Assembly: GCA_022495005.1 (NCBI GenBank)
Contig: JAGYXB010001356.1
Location: 608,724 to 672,723, forward strand
Direction of reading: 5' to 3'
Source of the DNA: Rhyacophila brunnea
Lineage: Eukaryota > Arthropoda > Insecta > Trichoptera > Rhyacophilidae
DNA: 64,000 bases
Within the stretch, counting starts at the first letter, position 1. Every line of letters starts with the position of its first letter. Position numbers and translations under genes: made by a program. The notes under the pieces were generated by a model. The model saw only the letters and a list, made by a program, of their open reading frames with translations, had not been told where the DNA came from and did not search any database. Positions 23,096 to 36,135 of this stretch are shown here, piece by piece.

Positions 23096-24663
23096 CTGGT
23101 ATTAACAACAATTTCTACAGTTTACCATATTGCAATAATTGAAGAATACGCGAGGACTATTACTACGAATAACGTTCACTCTGTGAAACCCCATGCGCTC
23201 CGCTTTAGAGCGAAAATAGTAATTTACTTTCTTTTGCATAATACTTACGCTATGCCGATTTGTAGTTTAAATGTTTTAATTAATAAGTGAGCAAACATTT
23301 TAATTAAACGAGCAGCATCTGCTAAACAAAGGATAAAAAATACGATCGCATGTTATTACGAAAATTTATGAAAGAGAAAAAATCTCCAACGCTTCAGATT
23401 TAAAATCTTCCTTCAATTAAAACCGTATTTTTGTTTTATGTACAGTGTATAATTTAGTGCGCGTTAAAAACGTTATATTTTGCAGTCAATTGTAGCGTTT
23501 TTATTAATTAATTGTATGGACATAATATTGTATAGGTATCTTACATTGTTTCAATTTAAATCACCAACTGTGACTGAATCTGTGATCAGAATTCGACACG
23601 AAATATAATAAAATTTCATGGAATATCATGCTATATTCGAGAAAGTGGTATATTCTGAGGTAAACCAATCTGAAAAATAAATAAAAGTTTTAATTAACAT
23701 TGAATGCTCGAATCGAAGTGAATTGAATCAGATCAAAGATTTATTGATTATTACAGAAATGCTCTTATTTATTATATAAATCATTATATGAATTTAATTT
23801 ACTTTAATCATTTAAAAAAGAGAAAAAAATATTTATACATGTAATGTTCTTAAAATTAATAATTATTTCTATTGGCAGGGCCGCATTCAAAATATTTTTT
23901 CATTGTATCAAAAACATTTCAAAATCTATTACACCAAAGAGGTTTTTTTGTTTTTTTTAACGAAAAACGTACATTGTCCACATTCAATTTGGACAAACCT
24001 GCATCATAATAATATAAAATCTCATTGGATCAAAACCACTCCATACTAATCAGTCGATACCTTATTGGCTGCAAACCGTATACCTAATACGTCGAATGAT
24101 GAATGGCTTTCGAACTGTCAGAAATAAATGTACGCCCCAAATTAATATAAATTTAGGCAATTTTGTTAAAGGCCTAATCGATGACCAATTATTGCAAAAA
24201 TAATTTGTAATTCAGGACAATGTGGAAAAATACCTTTCGATTTGGCAATTCGAGCGTTTCAAAATGGTACGGTAAGAAATGGCGATATTTTGAATTCTTC
24301 GGCGTATTTTTTAAATGACTCCTAAAATTATTCAAACTAATCAAGTAGTAACCAATGAATTTCATTTATTTATTAAAATTGATGTTCCGAGCCGCCACAA
24401 ATTTTGGGACCCTAATATAAATCCGGCACTGTTTATTGGTGCTTATAATTTTATTCGTATTTTAACGTTTCAAATAATTTATTTCCTCTTTTACGTTCAA
24501 CACTCAGTTTTACATTATTAAGTTTTTTTAGAAACAATACATTTTTTTTATAATGCAATATAATTTTGCAGAAAGGAACAGAATCTGTCACTGCTATGAT
24601 ATGAGTGACACATCATTTGTAATCAGTGAGAATATGTTTACTAATATTTTCCACCTTTTCCAG
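23096..24663. other. Intron sequence, no separate feature
   Basis: This is the remainder of the last intron of the TSP1 gene. It is AT-rich and ends in a TTTTCCAG acceptor at 24663. Confidence 0.5.
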
Positions 24664-24860
24664 GAGCATCCCGCGACTGCCGTGTGTCAAATTGGGGCGC
24701 GTGGTCCTCGTGCTCGCGCACGTGCGGCATCGGGGAGACGCGCCGGACGCGTCGCATCGTGAGACCGGCCAGGCGCAACGGAAGGGAGTGCCCTCCCCTC
24801 ACGGAGACGCGCTGGTGCGGCTCCGCCAGAGACTGCCCCAAGGAGTACTTCAACTGGTAG
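24664..24860 (+). CDS. TSP1-domain secreted protein, terminal exon
   Basis: The exon completes a split codon and encodes one whole thrombospondin type-1 repeat: DCRVSNWGAWSSCSRTCG, then a basic Arg-rich strand with two TRR words, ECPPLTETRWC, and RDCPKEYFNW before TAG. It has six Cys, as needed for three disulfides. WGAW is a C-mannosylation site type (WxxW) and CSRTCG is an O-fucosylation site type (CxxS/TCG). Such repeats act outside the cell in matrix binding. The gene family is not recognised beyond this; a somatomedin-B/TSP1 or spondin-like protein is possible. The exon is GC-rich compared with its flanks. Confidence 0.9.
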
Positions 24861-25045
24861 GAGACTGACGACAGCCAGCAGTTGACAGACGAGCGTGGTC
24901 CGTGACCATGAGTCCGATACAGCTGGCATTGAGACAGCGCTTCTGGTTGAATACAATAATGAGGAGAAGACGAAGAATAATGTGGAAATAATTTTGTAAC
25001 AATACAATTTGAATAATACTTATAAATAAAGAAAATGACAAATGA
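24861..25045 (+). terminator. 3' UTR and poly(A) signal of the TSP1 gene
   Basis: AATAAA lies at 25025-25030, 165 bases after the stop codon. The sequence turns AT-rich from about 24950. The cleavage site was not determined. Confidence 0.6.
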
Positions 25046-26443
25046 ATGTATTTGCTAACACGCAGTGCCAGAAGTCAGGAATTATTTGTATTGGTAAATA
25101 TTAAAATATAAACACGTAAATAAATTATATACCTATAAAATCATTTAATTAAACATTTTGTCGAAAAACTAACTTTATATGCTTAAAAATTTGCCTATAT
25201 TTACTTCAAAAAGTAGATCGACGGCGTCTCTTTTTATTTTACACATATATCTGGAAATTGGCCACGAGGATAATTAATAGTTTCTTTGCTCAAATATAGC
25301 TTTGCTCATATAATTGATAGGCACTTATATGATCTCAGAATATGTTAAATCAAAATTGAAAACATTTTAAAAGTAAAACAATGATAAATACATTGAAGGT
25401 AATGCATAATCGTGACGGATAAAGACTTTTCTTTGCTCATTGCAGCAATGTCTAAAACGTACTTACTTCACCTTATCACGATCCAGCATCGGAGTATAGG
25501 AAAAGCATTCCAGCGCTACGTACCGCTAATATTAGTGTCATCAAAAAATAGTGTAAGGTTAAAGCATTCATCAAAAATGCATTGAAGTCTTTGGACTGAT
25601 TTTCAAATAAAGCAATTGGCAGTTTAAAGACAGACATAAGTTAAATTATAATGTTATTAAAAAACAGAGTATTCTTTCAAATGATAAAAGAATAACGTAA
25701 ATATTTATTCTTCTTCCTTCGCAGATACTAAGAGCGAGAGGGAATACACAATTCAGATTCAGTGTACCTACACCAATACAAAATACTAATCCCTGGCTTT
25801 AAGTTTGCCTGTATCGCTATACAATGTCAATATTATTATGAAATAACACATTTTTAATAATATTCATTACTAAATAGTTTGTGTTGGAACACCGTGTAGA
25901 TTTTGGATGACCTATGTATATTACACCAAATTATATGCGCAATATTTACTTGTATTGTATTAATAATTGACACCGTTTGCAAGTGTTGCACAACACTATA
26001 GTTTATATGGCAACAATAAAACGCTAGAGCAAAAAACATACGAGTATATTGAAATATATTATATTTGACCCTAATGATTGCGCAAATTATTTGATTAAAG
26101 ACCTACAGTGTGTCATTTTGTCAAAGTATTGGAGATATTTTATGGAAACAAAGAGATAATAATTACCTGCTTAAACACTATTATTTTTTTATATAATTTC
26201 TGACCTCATTTCGAAAATAATTCTGCTGTATATCATTTTGCATTTAAACATCAATAGGCAACGGGTAATAATCATTGCGTATGTCATTATTTTTAAGGCA
26301 GTTCGCACATAGGTAACCAATGCAACATAACATCTACATTCAATAAAAATAAATTCCGCAGCTTTCCATTGTAAGCTCGTCTGTCAGCATGTAAATTGTA
26401 TGGAGCATATAAGAAAGTATAGTGCCATATTACCTTGATTGTG
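25046..26443. other. No gene recognised
   Basis: AT-rich sequence downstream of the TSP1 gene without identifiable features. Confidence 0.45.
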
Positions 26444-27086
26444 TAGGGATTGCAACTAGGTATATATATTTCAAAACCGGGATTCCAGTATTTATCGATA
26501 CCGGAATACCAGTTTTATATATACAAAATACCGGTATTTTCAGTATTAAGAAAGTAGATACTATTATTTTTTCGAAATGGATTTAATATTATTTCTTGAT
26601 TACATTCTATTTTCTGCACTTTACTTAAAGGATTGATCGATTAAAATACACCAACAATCAATTATTTAAAACATTAGGGATACAATTATGGTAGATTGAT
26701 ATTTCAGGTGTCAGAAAAAAAACAGACTCCTACGTACTTCCATCGCGAAACCAAATTCAATGTATTTGTCAAAATCAACAGTTCTACGAGTATCATATTA
26801 TTATAAAAATAACACCACGATGGCCGCGCAACCTAAGCGTCGGCCTATAGCGTTGTGGATTCCAGATTAGAATCCTGGGTCTGGCAAGTACACATTTTGT
26901 TTTTCACTTTGTGTATGAGTCAGAATAAGGATCTAATAGGTTGAGCAAGTGACATCCATTTCTCGTAAAAACAAAATCTGTTAATACAAACCTCCACCCT
27001 GTAGAGTCTAATTATGATCTTATTAGGATCGGACATGGTCAAATATATAAATATACATATTTTAAAGGTTGGTATTGCAATCCCTA
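26444..27086. mobile_element. hAT-type MITE, second copy, carrying a SINE
   Basis: The ends TAGGGATTGCAAC and (right, inward) TAGGGATTGCAATACC, with ACCGGTATT-type words, match the element at 14242-14951. A tRNA-derived SINE occupies 26813-27040, so the MITE itself was about 415 bp. The outer flanks do not show a clear 8-bp duplication. Confidence 0.7.
26813..27040 (+). repeat. tRNA-derived SINE, copy B, nested in a MITE
   Basis: The head has a box-A-like GATGGCCGCGCAACCTAAGC and a box-B-like position around AGATTAGAATCC. The body (CAAGTACACATTTTGT, GTGACATCCATTTCTCG, AACCTCCACCCTG) ends in TTATTAGGATCGGACATGG. It matches the reverse complement of 38869-39105 over its whole length. Confidence 0.75.
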
Positions 27087-30056
27087 ACATCATGAAATAA
27101 AATATAAGTAGGTACACTATTCACTTGAGACAACTTTGAAGCTTATTAATAGGTACCTATATGAAAAAAATACGAATGACAATTGAACGATTCTAGTAAC
27201 ATCAGCAATTTCACGACAGACAATGTTATATCGGGTACCTAGATAATATATACGTCAGTATGTAACGTGTCTTTGTGGATAACAACTAAAAAATATCAAT
27301 AAAATTGACGAGTTATGATTGCGTAGAATTTCAACGTGCGAGCTCATTTTAGATTTATAATGTATGGTGAAAATCGATGTTTTCTCAATAATTCAACTGA
27401 GCTGAACAAAATGAAAAAAAATCACAGTACAATTTGTGTTATCACCGCCTAAATCATTAGGAAAACCTTCTAGCAATTTTCAAAAGCAAGCATATATAGT
27501 ACAAAATTCGATCATCATTAAAATTCAAGTGGCGAATGCCTAGTTTGTTGAATAAGTGATATGTCAACAAAATATATAATATTTGTGATAATCGAATATT
27601 GGAGAATAGAAAGTTTTGTTGACAGATAGATTTCATGAACAATCCCTTGACGTTTCTACTCATCGTCGATATCCGGTTATAGCTTATCGATTAAATCGTT
27701 TGAATTCTACTCTAACTGAGTTGACGTAACGTTGAAATTCATATTTAGAATGCGAGATTTTGCTATTGAAAAATACAAGTATTTACTTACGTTTATAACG
27801 GTTTTTGAAAACCAACTCATCTACTTACATAAATTGTCATTAAAAAAACGTATCTTTTCTTACGAATTGCTTTGGGCGAGCACTCTTAAATTCCTCATGA
27901 TGCAGTCAAGACGTCCAGGTATCTATTGCTCTAGTGACATACATATTATAACCCGCCCTGTTTCTTCACCGTCATTCTATGTTACGGCTACATTTTCATA
28001 TAATCTTTTCGCCCCTATAACATATCCAACTCCAAAAGCCTTTTTCTTTAAGATCCAAAGATTTTTCACAGCACTCTCCTCTCAAAGATATCCATCATTC
28101 TCTCATTCTGATTGACGAGTCCCCAGCATTTTGATCCAGTACTGGGCATAGAAATTTTTTATAAAGAGTTGTTTTGGTTTTTTTGAAAATGCTTTGTTCT
28201 TCAGAAGGTTTTGGACACCGTGATTGATCCGTTGTCGATTGTGTTATTAAAATTTGTATCTATGATACCGGACCCGATATAAACAAATAATTCCACACTT
28301 CAAAAACATCGCCGCCAATGATAAGGTTGACATTATCATGATATTACATCCCCAGCCATAAATATTTTTTTTGTATCCTTACTTTTTGCTTATTTTTTTG
28401 AATAATAATAAAAAAATGTCCACATAAAATGCAATTTTTTTTAAACTAAAGCATTTACTTTATGCGAGTACAAAACAAGTGCGACTTAATACAAAAGAAG
28501 TTAAGGAACATTTTAATAAGAGAGACATCGATGTATCGACATCTGTGAAACTTTACTAAACATAAAAGTGTTGGTTTAATAACTATTGTATTAATAAAAC
28601 AAAACGTAGAATAATCAATTAACATAATGTGAAGTGTGAAATAATGTTACCATATTTATGTTTCATATTTTTAAATAACAAAGATAATATTAGTTTTTAA
28701 CGTTTTTTTCAGTAAACTGAAAAACACAATATTATTATAATATGTACCCCGCTTTGTTCATAATAATATAATAATAATTGTTAGTTAATATTACCATTAA
28801 GTACCTACCTACATTCTTTTGTTTTTTTGCGTAATGTTATATTATATAATAAATTGAGATATACTTTTTCCCAAGAGATGAAAACATGAGATCTGTGGCA
28901 ATGGAAAACACAAAAAGGTTTTGTCATTGAAACAATAAGCGCGAAAGCTTAAATTTTAATTAAAAATTGCTTTTGCGGTATTTTTGTTCTTTAGTATTGT
29001 ATCAAATTGCCTCTATTTTCGCCATATTGTTATTTAGATTTCGCATTATACTTTTAAATTAAAAAAAAATATTTAAACACATTTCAATTATTATTATTAT
29101 TTTAGTTTGTATTATTCTTTTGTAATCCTTGGTGTTATTAAATAGTATTGTAATATCCATCTACGATTATAATGATTTTTTTTAAATAATTATTGAGAGC
29201 TTGAGTATAAAAAATGACATAAAAATAAATAGTTATGAAAAGTATTTACACCATTACACACATATTATGTTAAATACTTGGTTCATTTTAATCTTTAACT
29301 CCTCAATTAACAATATAAAAATTATTGTGTAAAAATTTTGTGTAAAAACTACCAATTCACTGAAATTAAAAAAAAATGTTTGATATAACATTGCCACTTG
29401 CTTGTCATACTTTTTTTTATTGGAAAAGGACAGTTTTATTTGAAAAAATCTCATAAAATTAAAAGACACCTCTATTGTTATAAGATTGTAATGCCATATT
29501 ATTAGAAATGTAGTTAAATTTTAAACTTTTTTTTTTAAATATGGGTTTTCTTACTCAATAAATAAAATGCATACGTTATGACTGTACATAAATCTGTTTT
29601 TAAAAAATCTCATTAATATCATTCATAACATTGTATTTGTGTAAATAATTCTCAATTTCAGTAGCAATATACGGCGCCCATTATCACAAGTGTAGGTATT
29701 GAATTTGTATTGTTTATTTTGATACACTATCATTCGTTCTCACAGCAAAGGAATCGAAACCAATTTCCAAAAATCGGTTAATCTAAAAAACGGTTTTCCG
29801 GTTTTAGAAAAATATTAAGCAACCAATTGTGACGTTTGTGTCAGAGAAGGCTTACAGGCGCGCACACTAACTTAAATGACGTATTAGTAAAGTTGTTCTT
29901 CTTCATCATCAGGGTTTTATGGCTGAAAATCGTTACCCGGATGATTTGACTAACTAACAGCCTTCTTAATGGTGCATCTAATGTTTGCATTAATACTCCG
30001 ATGCGGCATGTCTAAAAAAACAAGACAGCGCGGATGACATAAACGGACACTAACGA
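27087..30056. other. No gene; possible old LINE trace near 27.9-28.1 kb
   Basis: On the - strand at about 27885-28140 a FERRVL...KIFG-like string recalls the post-RT region of some LINEs. It is broken by many stops and is too weak to annotate. The rest is very AT-rich. Confidence 0.3.
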
Positions 30057-30315
30057 TCTTAATAATTATGACTGATAACCCATGCGCATGCGATAGCCAC
30101 TTCTGGATGCGACAGTTCGCAATGATACGTAGGTGTTTATCGCTAGATTAAAAGTATGGAGTGTCCAGGTATGAATAATTTACCTGGACAAGTGCAATAT
30201 TCCGCGGTTGAAGCCACGAGAATCTGTAATTAGTAGACGGGGTAAATGTGGAAGTCAGGGGCAGCTGTTAGATTTTCTTAACGCCGCCGTCTCCCACTGC
30301 CTTAAAAATCAATAA
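30057..30315. repeat. Diverged interspersed repeat, copy 1
   Basis: The start (TAATAATTATGAC, ATAGCCACTTCTGGATGC) and end (CGTCTCCCACTGCCTTAAAA) resemble 37319-37556 (ATAACCACTTGTAGATGC, CCTCCTCCCGCCACCTTAAA) at roughly 70% by eye. The family is unknown. Confidence 0.45.
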
Positions 30316-32879
30316 AAATATATTGTGGACTTTTTTTCAAAGTAAGACTACCCCAAAAAAATTTTCTGTGTGCTCCCCTGGCCTTATTCCAGCTACAAAC
30401 AACAAACTGCTATAAAACAGTTTGATAAACTATTTTGTGGATGTGCGCATGTGCAAATTTTGGATTTGTGGAGTATATTTTATATTATTGTAATTTATGG
30501 AACAATTAGATATCATAGAATTTATATTGCACGATATAAACTGTTTTTTTGGTTACGTCATAATGACACTTTAACTGTTAGTCGGCATAATGTTATGAAA
30601 GCAATTCAAGCCATTGTAAATGAACTGATATCTTACTGTATTCAATAATTTGAACAAAAATCAAAAGGCAGTGAAGATAATAATGCTACTGTCAAAAATG
30701 CCAATGTGCTTGCGCCGAACAAAATAATACATCAAGTCGTTACCGCATGAGCCCCGACAAAAGTCTACGAAGCGTCCGACTTGTATACAATTCAAATGCC
30801 AACGAAGCATCCGTTTTTTACCGTTTCCGGTAATTTTTCGATTCGGTTGCCGTGTGAGCGGGGTTTTAGTGTGTAGTATATTTTCTCAAAAAAAATAAAT
30901 ACAAGAAAATGTATAGACAATCGATGAAATGAACGGAAGATACATAGACATGTAAGTTCGTTAATGGGAATATTTTGGCTTATTGCCAAACAAAATATAT
31001 TGAGAAAGATAAGATAAAATAGTAGATACATACTTCAATCTTTCCACATATCAGGAGGTGAATTTTTCCACCGTAATGTTTATCCAATAATTCATAGATG
31101 AATGTACTCACTACACAAAACTTATACCTAATATATCTATAAAAATTATGAAACACATTTTATAAACGTAATAATTTTCAGTGGAAACGTCAATGCAAAA
31201 TAATCACAGAATTTCCAGACCCAGTTTTGCATAGTAAAATATATTACATAATAAATTTATAAAAATGTCCTGTAAAACGAAATATCAAGAAAAAATATTG
31301 AAGAAGTAAAAACGGTAATCGTATTTCTGCATACTCACTTTATCAATGTATAATTATTTATTGATATCGTGGTATCTATTTTGTTTTTTTGATTAATTTA
31401 AAAGTTAAATATCTGAGACAGTATTAATAATTATTGAAACTTGACCGCAATATTTTGTTATTTATGAAAATGATAGCGTGTTCCTTTGTCAAAATTTTTC
31501 GCTTGTTTTACCGAAAATTTCATAATTCAACAACATCAAAAACATTTCCAAAAAACTACTCTTATTTGTTATTAACACTATCAAAGCTGATGCACTATCA
31601 AATATTCAATCCCATTTTTGGCGGCATTTTATCTTGATTTTGTACAATCTTGTGAATTTAAACATCACAGGGGTGACATCCATTCGTCCTGGTGGAAAAG
31701 CAGTGAACTAACACATCTGTGAATAAAATTATTCTATAATGAAATGTACAATTATCTATTATTTATTGGATAAATTAATATATTTTCGTGAAAGCTGTAA
31801 AGTCATTGATATGTTATAAATAAAGTTGAAAAAACATTAGTCTTTAAAATAACATTAGTTTTAAAAATAAATTATAATAATATTAACATGAAAACCTAGA
31901 CTAAGGTAATTAAACTACCAATAATAATTATTATATTATTAAAACTATTGTTTTTATTAATTTTGTAAAGTATCACAGCTGTTTTTTTGCCAGTGTTGAT
32001 ATTTTGAATATTGTTTAAGTAACTTTGGTGTAAATTAGGCAATTATTCTAACTTAAGTTAAACTTCATGTATTTTTTACCATGTAAAAAAATCTAATTGG
32101 AAAAATAAATATATGTCTCCATTTAATTATTTGTCTTTCATTTTGTTACAATAAAGATCTGCTAATAGGAGCATTCGCCATTCACAGAGATATAACTGAA
32201 ACCCAGAGGTAAACTGTAGTTAAAGTAAATTTGGATTTTAGAGTTTTTATGTGAGACAAAAGTGATACTAAGTCTATCAACAGATCTGAATTTACAATAT
32301 GGCTAATGGGGTTAATGTATAGAACCCAATAACTGGCAGAGATCCATAATTTTGATAAATAAATAAATTACTGGGGAGAAAACTCTTTTTCCAGATAATC
32401 ACAAATTAAAATTCATTCAAACGTGCTCATGAGTCAACATCGATTTATATCCGGTAAATTGTACGAAAACATTATTTTGTAACATTGTTTTTTTTTCTTT
32501 TTTCCTAGATGCCTTTATGGATACCTTGCATTTACTATCGAGGTTTCTTAAGGACTTTGGCACGAAAACTACTCTACTTGATGCTAGTCAAATGAAAATT
32601 GTGCCGGCTGAGAGAATATGCATTATTGAAAACTATTCTTCTAGCCGCATCGGGTATTGCTAATTTGAATTCGGCCAGGGCCTATGAAACCGCCTTGCAA
32701 AAACCCTGTAAAATTCTTTGTAGCGCAAGGCGGTGGTGATTCTGATGAATATTTTGGCGTATTCATTGGGAACTGAGGACTGCGATATGTAGCCGAGTTT
32801 TTTTCCCGTGGTAAAAGAAATGTCGCATAGGACTGATATTCTGAGCATATACTTATCCTATCTTATATGATTGCAGTCA
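30316..32879. other. No gene recognised
   Basis: AT-rich. It may include the 3' untranslated part of the LINE that begins at 32880. Confidence 0.4.
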
Positions 32880-34299
32880 CTGGATCTGAAAGGCAATAAT
32901 CATCGTTACATGGCACCATTTATTATTTTTATCTTTTTTATTACATCAATACAGAAATTAAAAAGTACATCTCTTCCGGCCTCGTTTGTCATGGTCCCCG
33001 GAAGGTCTCGAATATCTGCCATCTGTAATAAAAAGTTCAGGTTGTGCCGCTCCTTGCTAAAGATTTGACAATCTAGGAGTAAATGTAGGACGTCCTGGTC
33101 GCTTCCGTCGTCGCATAGACACTTTCCATCAGATGTTATTTTAAACCAGTGCGCAGGTATGCTCGCATGACTCCGTGACCTGTATGAATCTGAGTCATCT
33201 CAAAACACAGCCTCTTATGCACCGTGACGTCTCGTGCTGCTGAAATCGAAGGTAAAAACTTTTGGGTCAACTCCCCTGTCGACGAGTTTATGTATCGTGA
33301 GTTCCATTCGTTTTTCACCATATCTGAAATTGTAATTTTTGCGTAGCTCAGAGGAAATTTGTCGTAAGCTATCGCGGTCTTGGGTTCAGAGGCACCATGC
33401 CGAGCCAATTTGTCAGCTCTTTCATTTCCTTCTATCCCGGTGTGTCCCCTTATCCACTTGAAGCGCACCTCGGGGTGGCGCCGTCTCAGTATTGCGGACT
33501 CGCTGTGAATAGAAAAGACAATCAGATTAGTAGACAAGGGATCTCCAATTGCTTGGATTGAGCTTTTGGAGTCCGAATAAATATAAATATTATGGTTTTC
33601 GGTGAGCTTTCACTGTATTGGATCTGAGCCTGCCAGAGCGCGTTGGATAGCATAGAGTTTGGCCTGCATTACCGTACAATAGCTAGCAAGGCAGTACTTA
33701 ACGAGCCGCTATCTCACCGCCATTAATGTATGCCACAAACCCTGCACCAGTACCGCCATCGATTTAGCTCCCATCCGTGAAAATCGGCATGTTATTGCAT
33801 TCGTTGCTTTCCAACGTTGCAAGATAAGAAACTACTTCAGATAATAGTCTAGCCGGGTGTGGCAGCCTTCTATAATAGTCCACCGGTTTTTCGTAAAGCC
33901 TATCGTCTGGCAGAAAACCTGCGAGCCCTCCTCGCCCTTCTTAGCTCTGTAAATGAGAGCGATTTGTTTTAAACGTAAATCTAGAGGCATAAGTCCTGCT
34001 AGAGCTTGCGTTGAATTTATTGAAGCCGTGCGGTAAGCTCTGCATATTCGTATCGCTAGTGCACGCTGAACCGTATTGAGTTTTTTTGCTATGTTTTTCC
34101 GTTTGGCAGCTTCATACCATATGCTGGCCGCATACGTGATCATAGGCTCAATAGCACAAGTGTAGAGAATTCTAAGAGCTTCAAAAGATACACACCATAT
34201 GGGTTTGGCCATTCTTGCTAGTTTGAGCGAAGTCACCGCTGCTCTTTTGCAGATGCTATCCGCGTGCTTCGACCAATTTAGTTTGTCATCGATTACTAC
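32880..34299 (-). pseudogene. LINE ORF2, C-terminal part with RNase H
   Basis: On the - strand the order is end of the RT domain (GVVIDDKLNWSKHAD, about 34250-34299), the connecting region (LYTCAIEPMITYAASIWYE, RICRAYRTASINSTQALAG), an RNase H (FKWIRGHTGIEGNERADKL) and a C-terminal zinc-knuckle-like LCDDG...HLLLDC. RNase H points to the I/R1/LOA group. Frameshifts occur at least near 33136 and between the ORFs at 33.54 and 33.83 kb, so it is dead. It continues at 35131 after the inserted LTR. Confidence 0.85.
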
Positions 34300-34303
34300 C
34301 CCT

Positions 34304-35126
34304 TGTTATGTCCAAAATTAACATAACTAACTTTCATACCGCTGGCAACCCCGATTATTATCTATGGTCACGTCGATAGAGCGTACGCAATTTGACAGAT
34401 GTCGCTGATGGAATTTCCGGCAACAACGAAGGTCGCGAGGTGTGGAACAAGCAACTTGGTTTTTTGATTCTGACTGTCGTCTAGTATAATAGTCGTGCTC
34501 CGCTTGAGTTTTACCCAACATTTATCATGAGCGTCACTTAACGGAGCACGATGCAGCCGCAATGTTTGAAGCCTCTGATCGTTCCAGTTTGGTATTTTAA
34601 ATCTATTATTTGATTCACTACTCTTCCAATGTTTTTTTTCAAACTTAGCTGCTTGTATTTATTATAGTATTTCCAAATTTCAATATCGAACCGCTTAATA
34701 ACCTTTTAATGTATTTCTAATTTCTTGCTTTTGCTATAATATAGTTTCTGTCAAGTATATCAATTGCTCTTTTATTTATTGGTCCCACTTTATTCCACAC
34801 TGTTAAATAATTATTATCTTTCACGGTCTTAAGATCGTGTGGCGTCCAGTAGTTTACCATGTACATCCTTAATCATAGATTGCACGTGCCTTCAGCCATA
34901 TAATACCTTGTTTTCTAATTAAATTTTACAGTTGTCAGTTGCGAGGTTGCAGAAGTAATTATTGTTCGGATTGAGAAAGATCAGGTAATTCACGGCCCTT
35001 GTTTCCCTTGTGTCTCATGCTCTCTTTGCTTTAACTATACTTTACTTATTCTAATCTATCGAGAACTCCTTTTATTTTGTAATTGTGACGACAAAGATCA
35101 CAATTACAAAATATTAATATATCACC
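34304..35126. mobile_element. Solo LTR inserted in a LINE
   Basis: The 823-bp insertion begins TGTTATGTCC and ends ATATATCA, the TG...CA ends of LTRs. It is flanked by CCCT on both sides (34300-34303 and 35127-35130). Removing it together with one CCCT restores the LINE reading frame across the motif LIGVVIDD. No internal region or second LTR is present. It is unrelated to the gypsy LTRs at 52115 and 61493. Confidence 0.85.
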
Positions 35127-35130
35127 CTAT

Positions 35131-36060
35131 AAGTTTAAAATCCCTAGAAAAAGATAGAGGTTGCCCATTCATCACCAGTGAAGGCGGAGAGACGCGCATC
35201 CTATTCGCGCATTCGTTTTCTCCGCGGAGAAAGACAGTTTGACCTTCCTTCCCCAGGCCTCGACGCTCTCCAACACGCTGTTAGTCATGGTTTCTAGAGA
35301 ACCAATTTCTTTGGATTCCACAATCAGCAATACATCGCGGTTAGCCCCCCTGATTCTATTAATTGCTGCATGAAGCGCGTCTTCAGTACTCCTTTGAGGA
35401 GTGAAACCGTACTGGTATTCGCTGAGCAGGTGTTTAGTCTGAAGTTTCCAGTACTCGATTAATAAATATTTTTTCGAGTACGTTGCCGAACACGGGCAGC
35501 AACCCGATGTGCCGATATGACGAGACGTTAGCGTAGTCGTCCTTTCCCGGTTTGGGAATAACCACCACTCTAGCTACCTTCCAAATTTTTTGAAAATGAC
35601 CAATTCGCAAAACAAGCATTATAAAGAGCGACAACTATACTAGGAACAGTTAAGAATGAATTGAGACAGATATCCGCCGTGAAGCTGTCGTGTCCCGGAG
35701 CTTAAGCTGGATTGAACAGCCTCATTGTTCTTTCGACCTCCTCGAGAGTGAAGTTCTCGTCGTCATCTTCCTTTGAACGAATCGAGGCGGCATTTCGGAT
35801 CAATGTCTGTTGCTCCGTTTTGTTTGCAATATTGTCGTCTGGAAAAAAATACGCAAGAAGAGCCTCTGCAGATTCGAGAGCCGAAGAGGTCATGCGACCG
35901 TTGAGAGAGAGTCAGAGTTTCAGGCGGTTTGAACGCCTTACTTTTGAGCATTTTCTGAAGACTAGACCATACATTCTCTTTTCCCTGAGCCGAGCAATGG
36001 CTCTTCCAGCTTTCTAATTTCGCTTCCGCAATCGCAGTTTCATACTTATTTTGTAACATT
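35131..36060 (-). pseudogene. LINE ORF2, N-terminal part of the reverse transcriptase
   Basis: The - strand frames encode a pre-RT linker (about 35763-36059), then IPKPGKDDYANVSSYRHIG and LLPVFGNVLEKIF (35434-35634), and on toward 35131 GTPQRSTEDALHAAINR-like and RVSPPSLVMNGQPLSF pieces. The catalytic YxDD box was not recognised in this decayed stretch. Similarity ends at about 36060 and the endonuclease domain is missing, as in an ordinary 5'-truncated LINE insertion. Confidence 0.8.
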
Positions 36061-36135
36061 GTTAATAACGTTCTTATTTAGAAAGATTCTTAAATAAATA
36101 AATTGGTAAAATAAATCTATATAATTTCCAATAAC

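Noticed and set aside
27732..28115. 127-codon + strand frame as a gene
   Set aside because: It has no domain, signal or splice context, and the opposite strand carries a faint LINE-like string, so it is most likely a chance frame.
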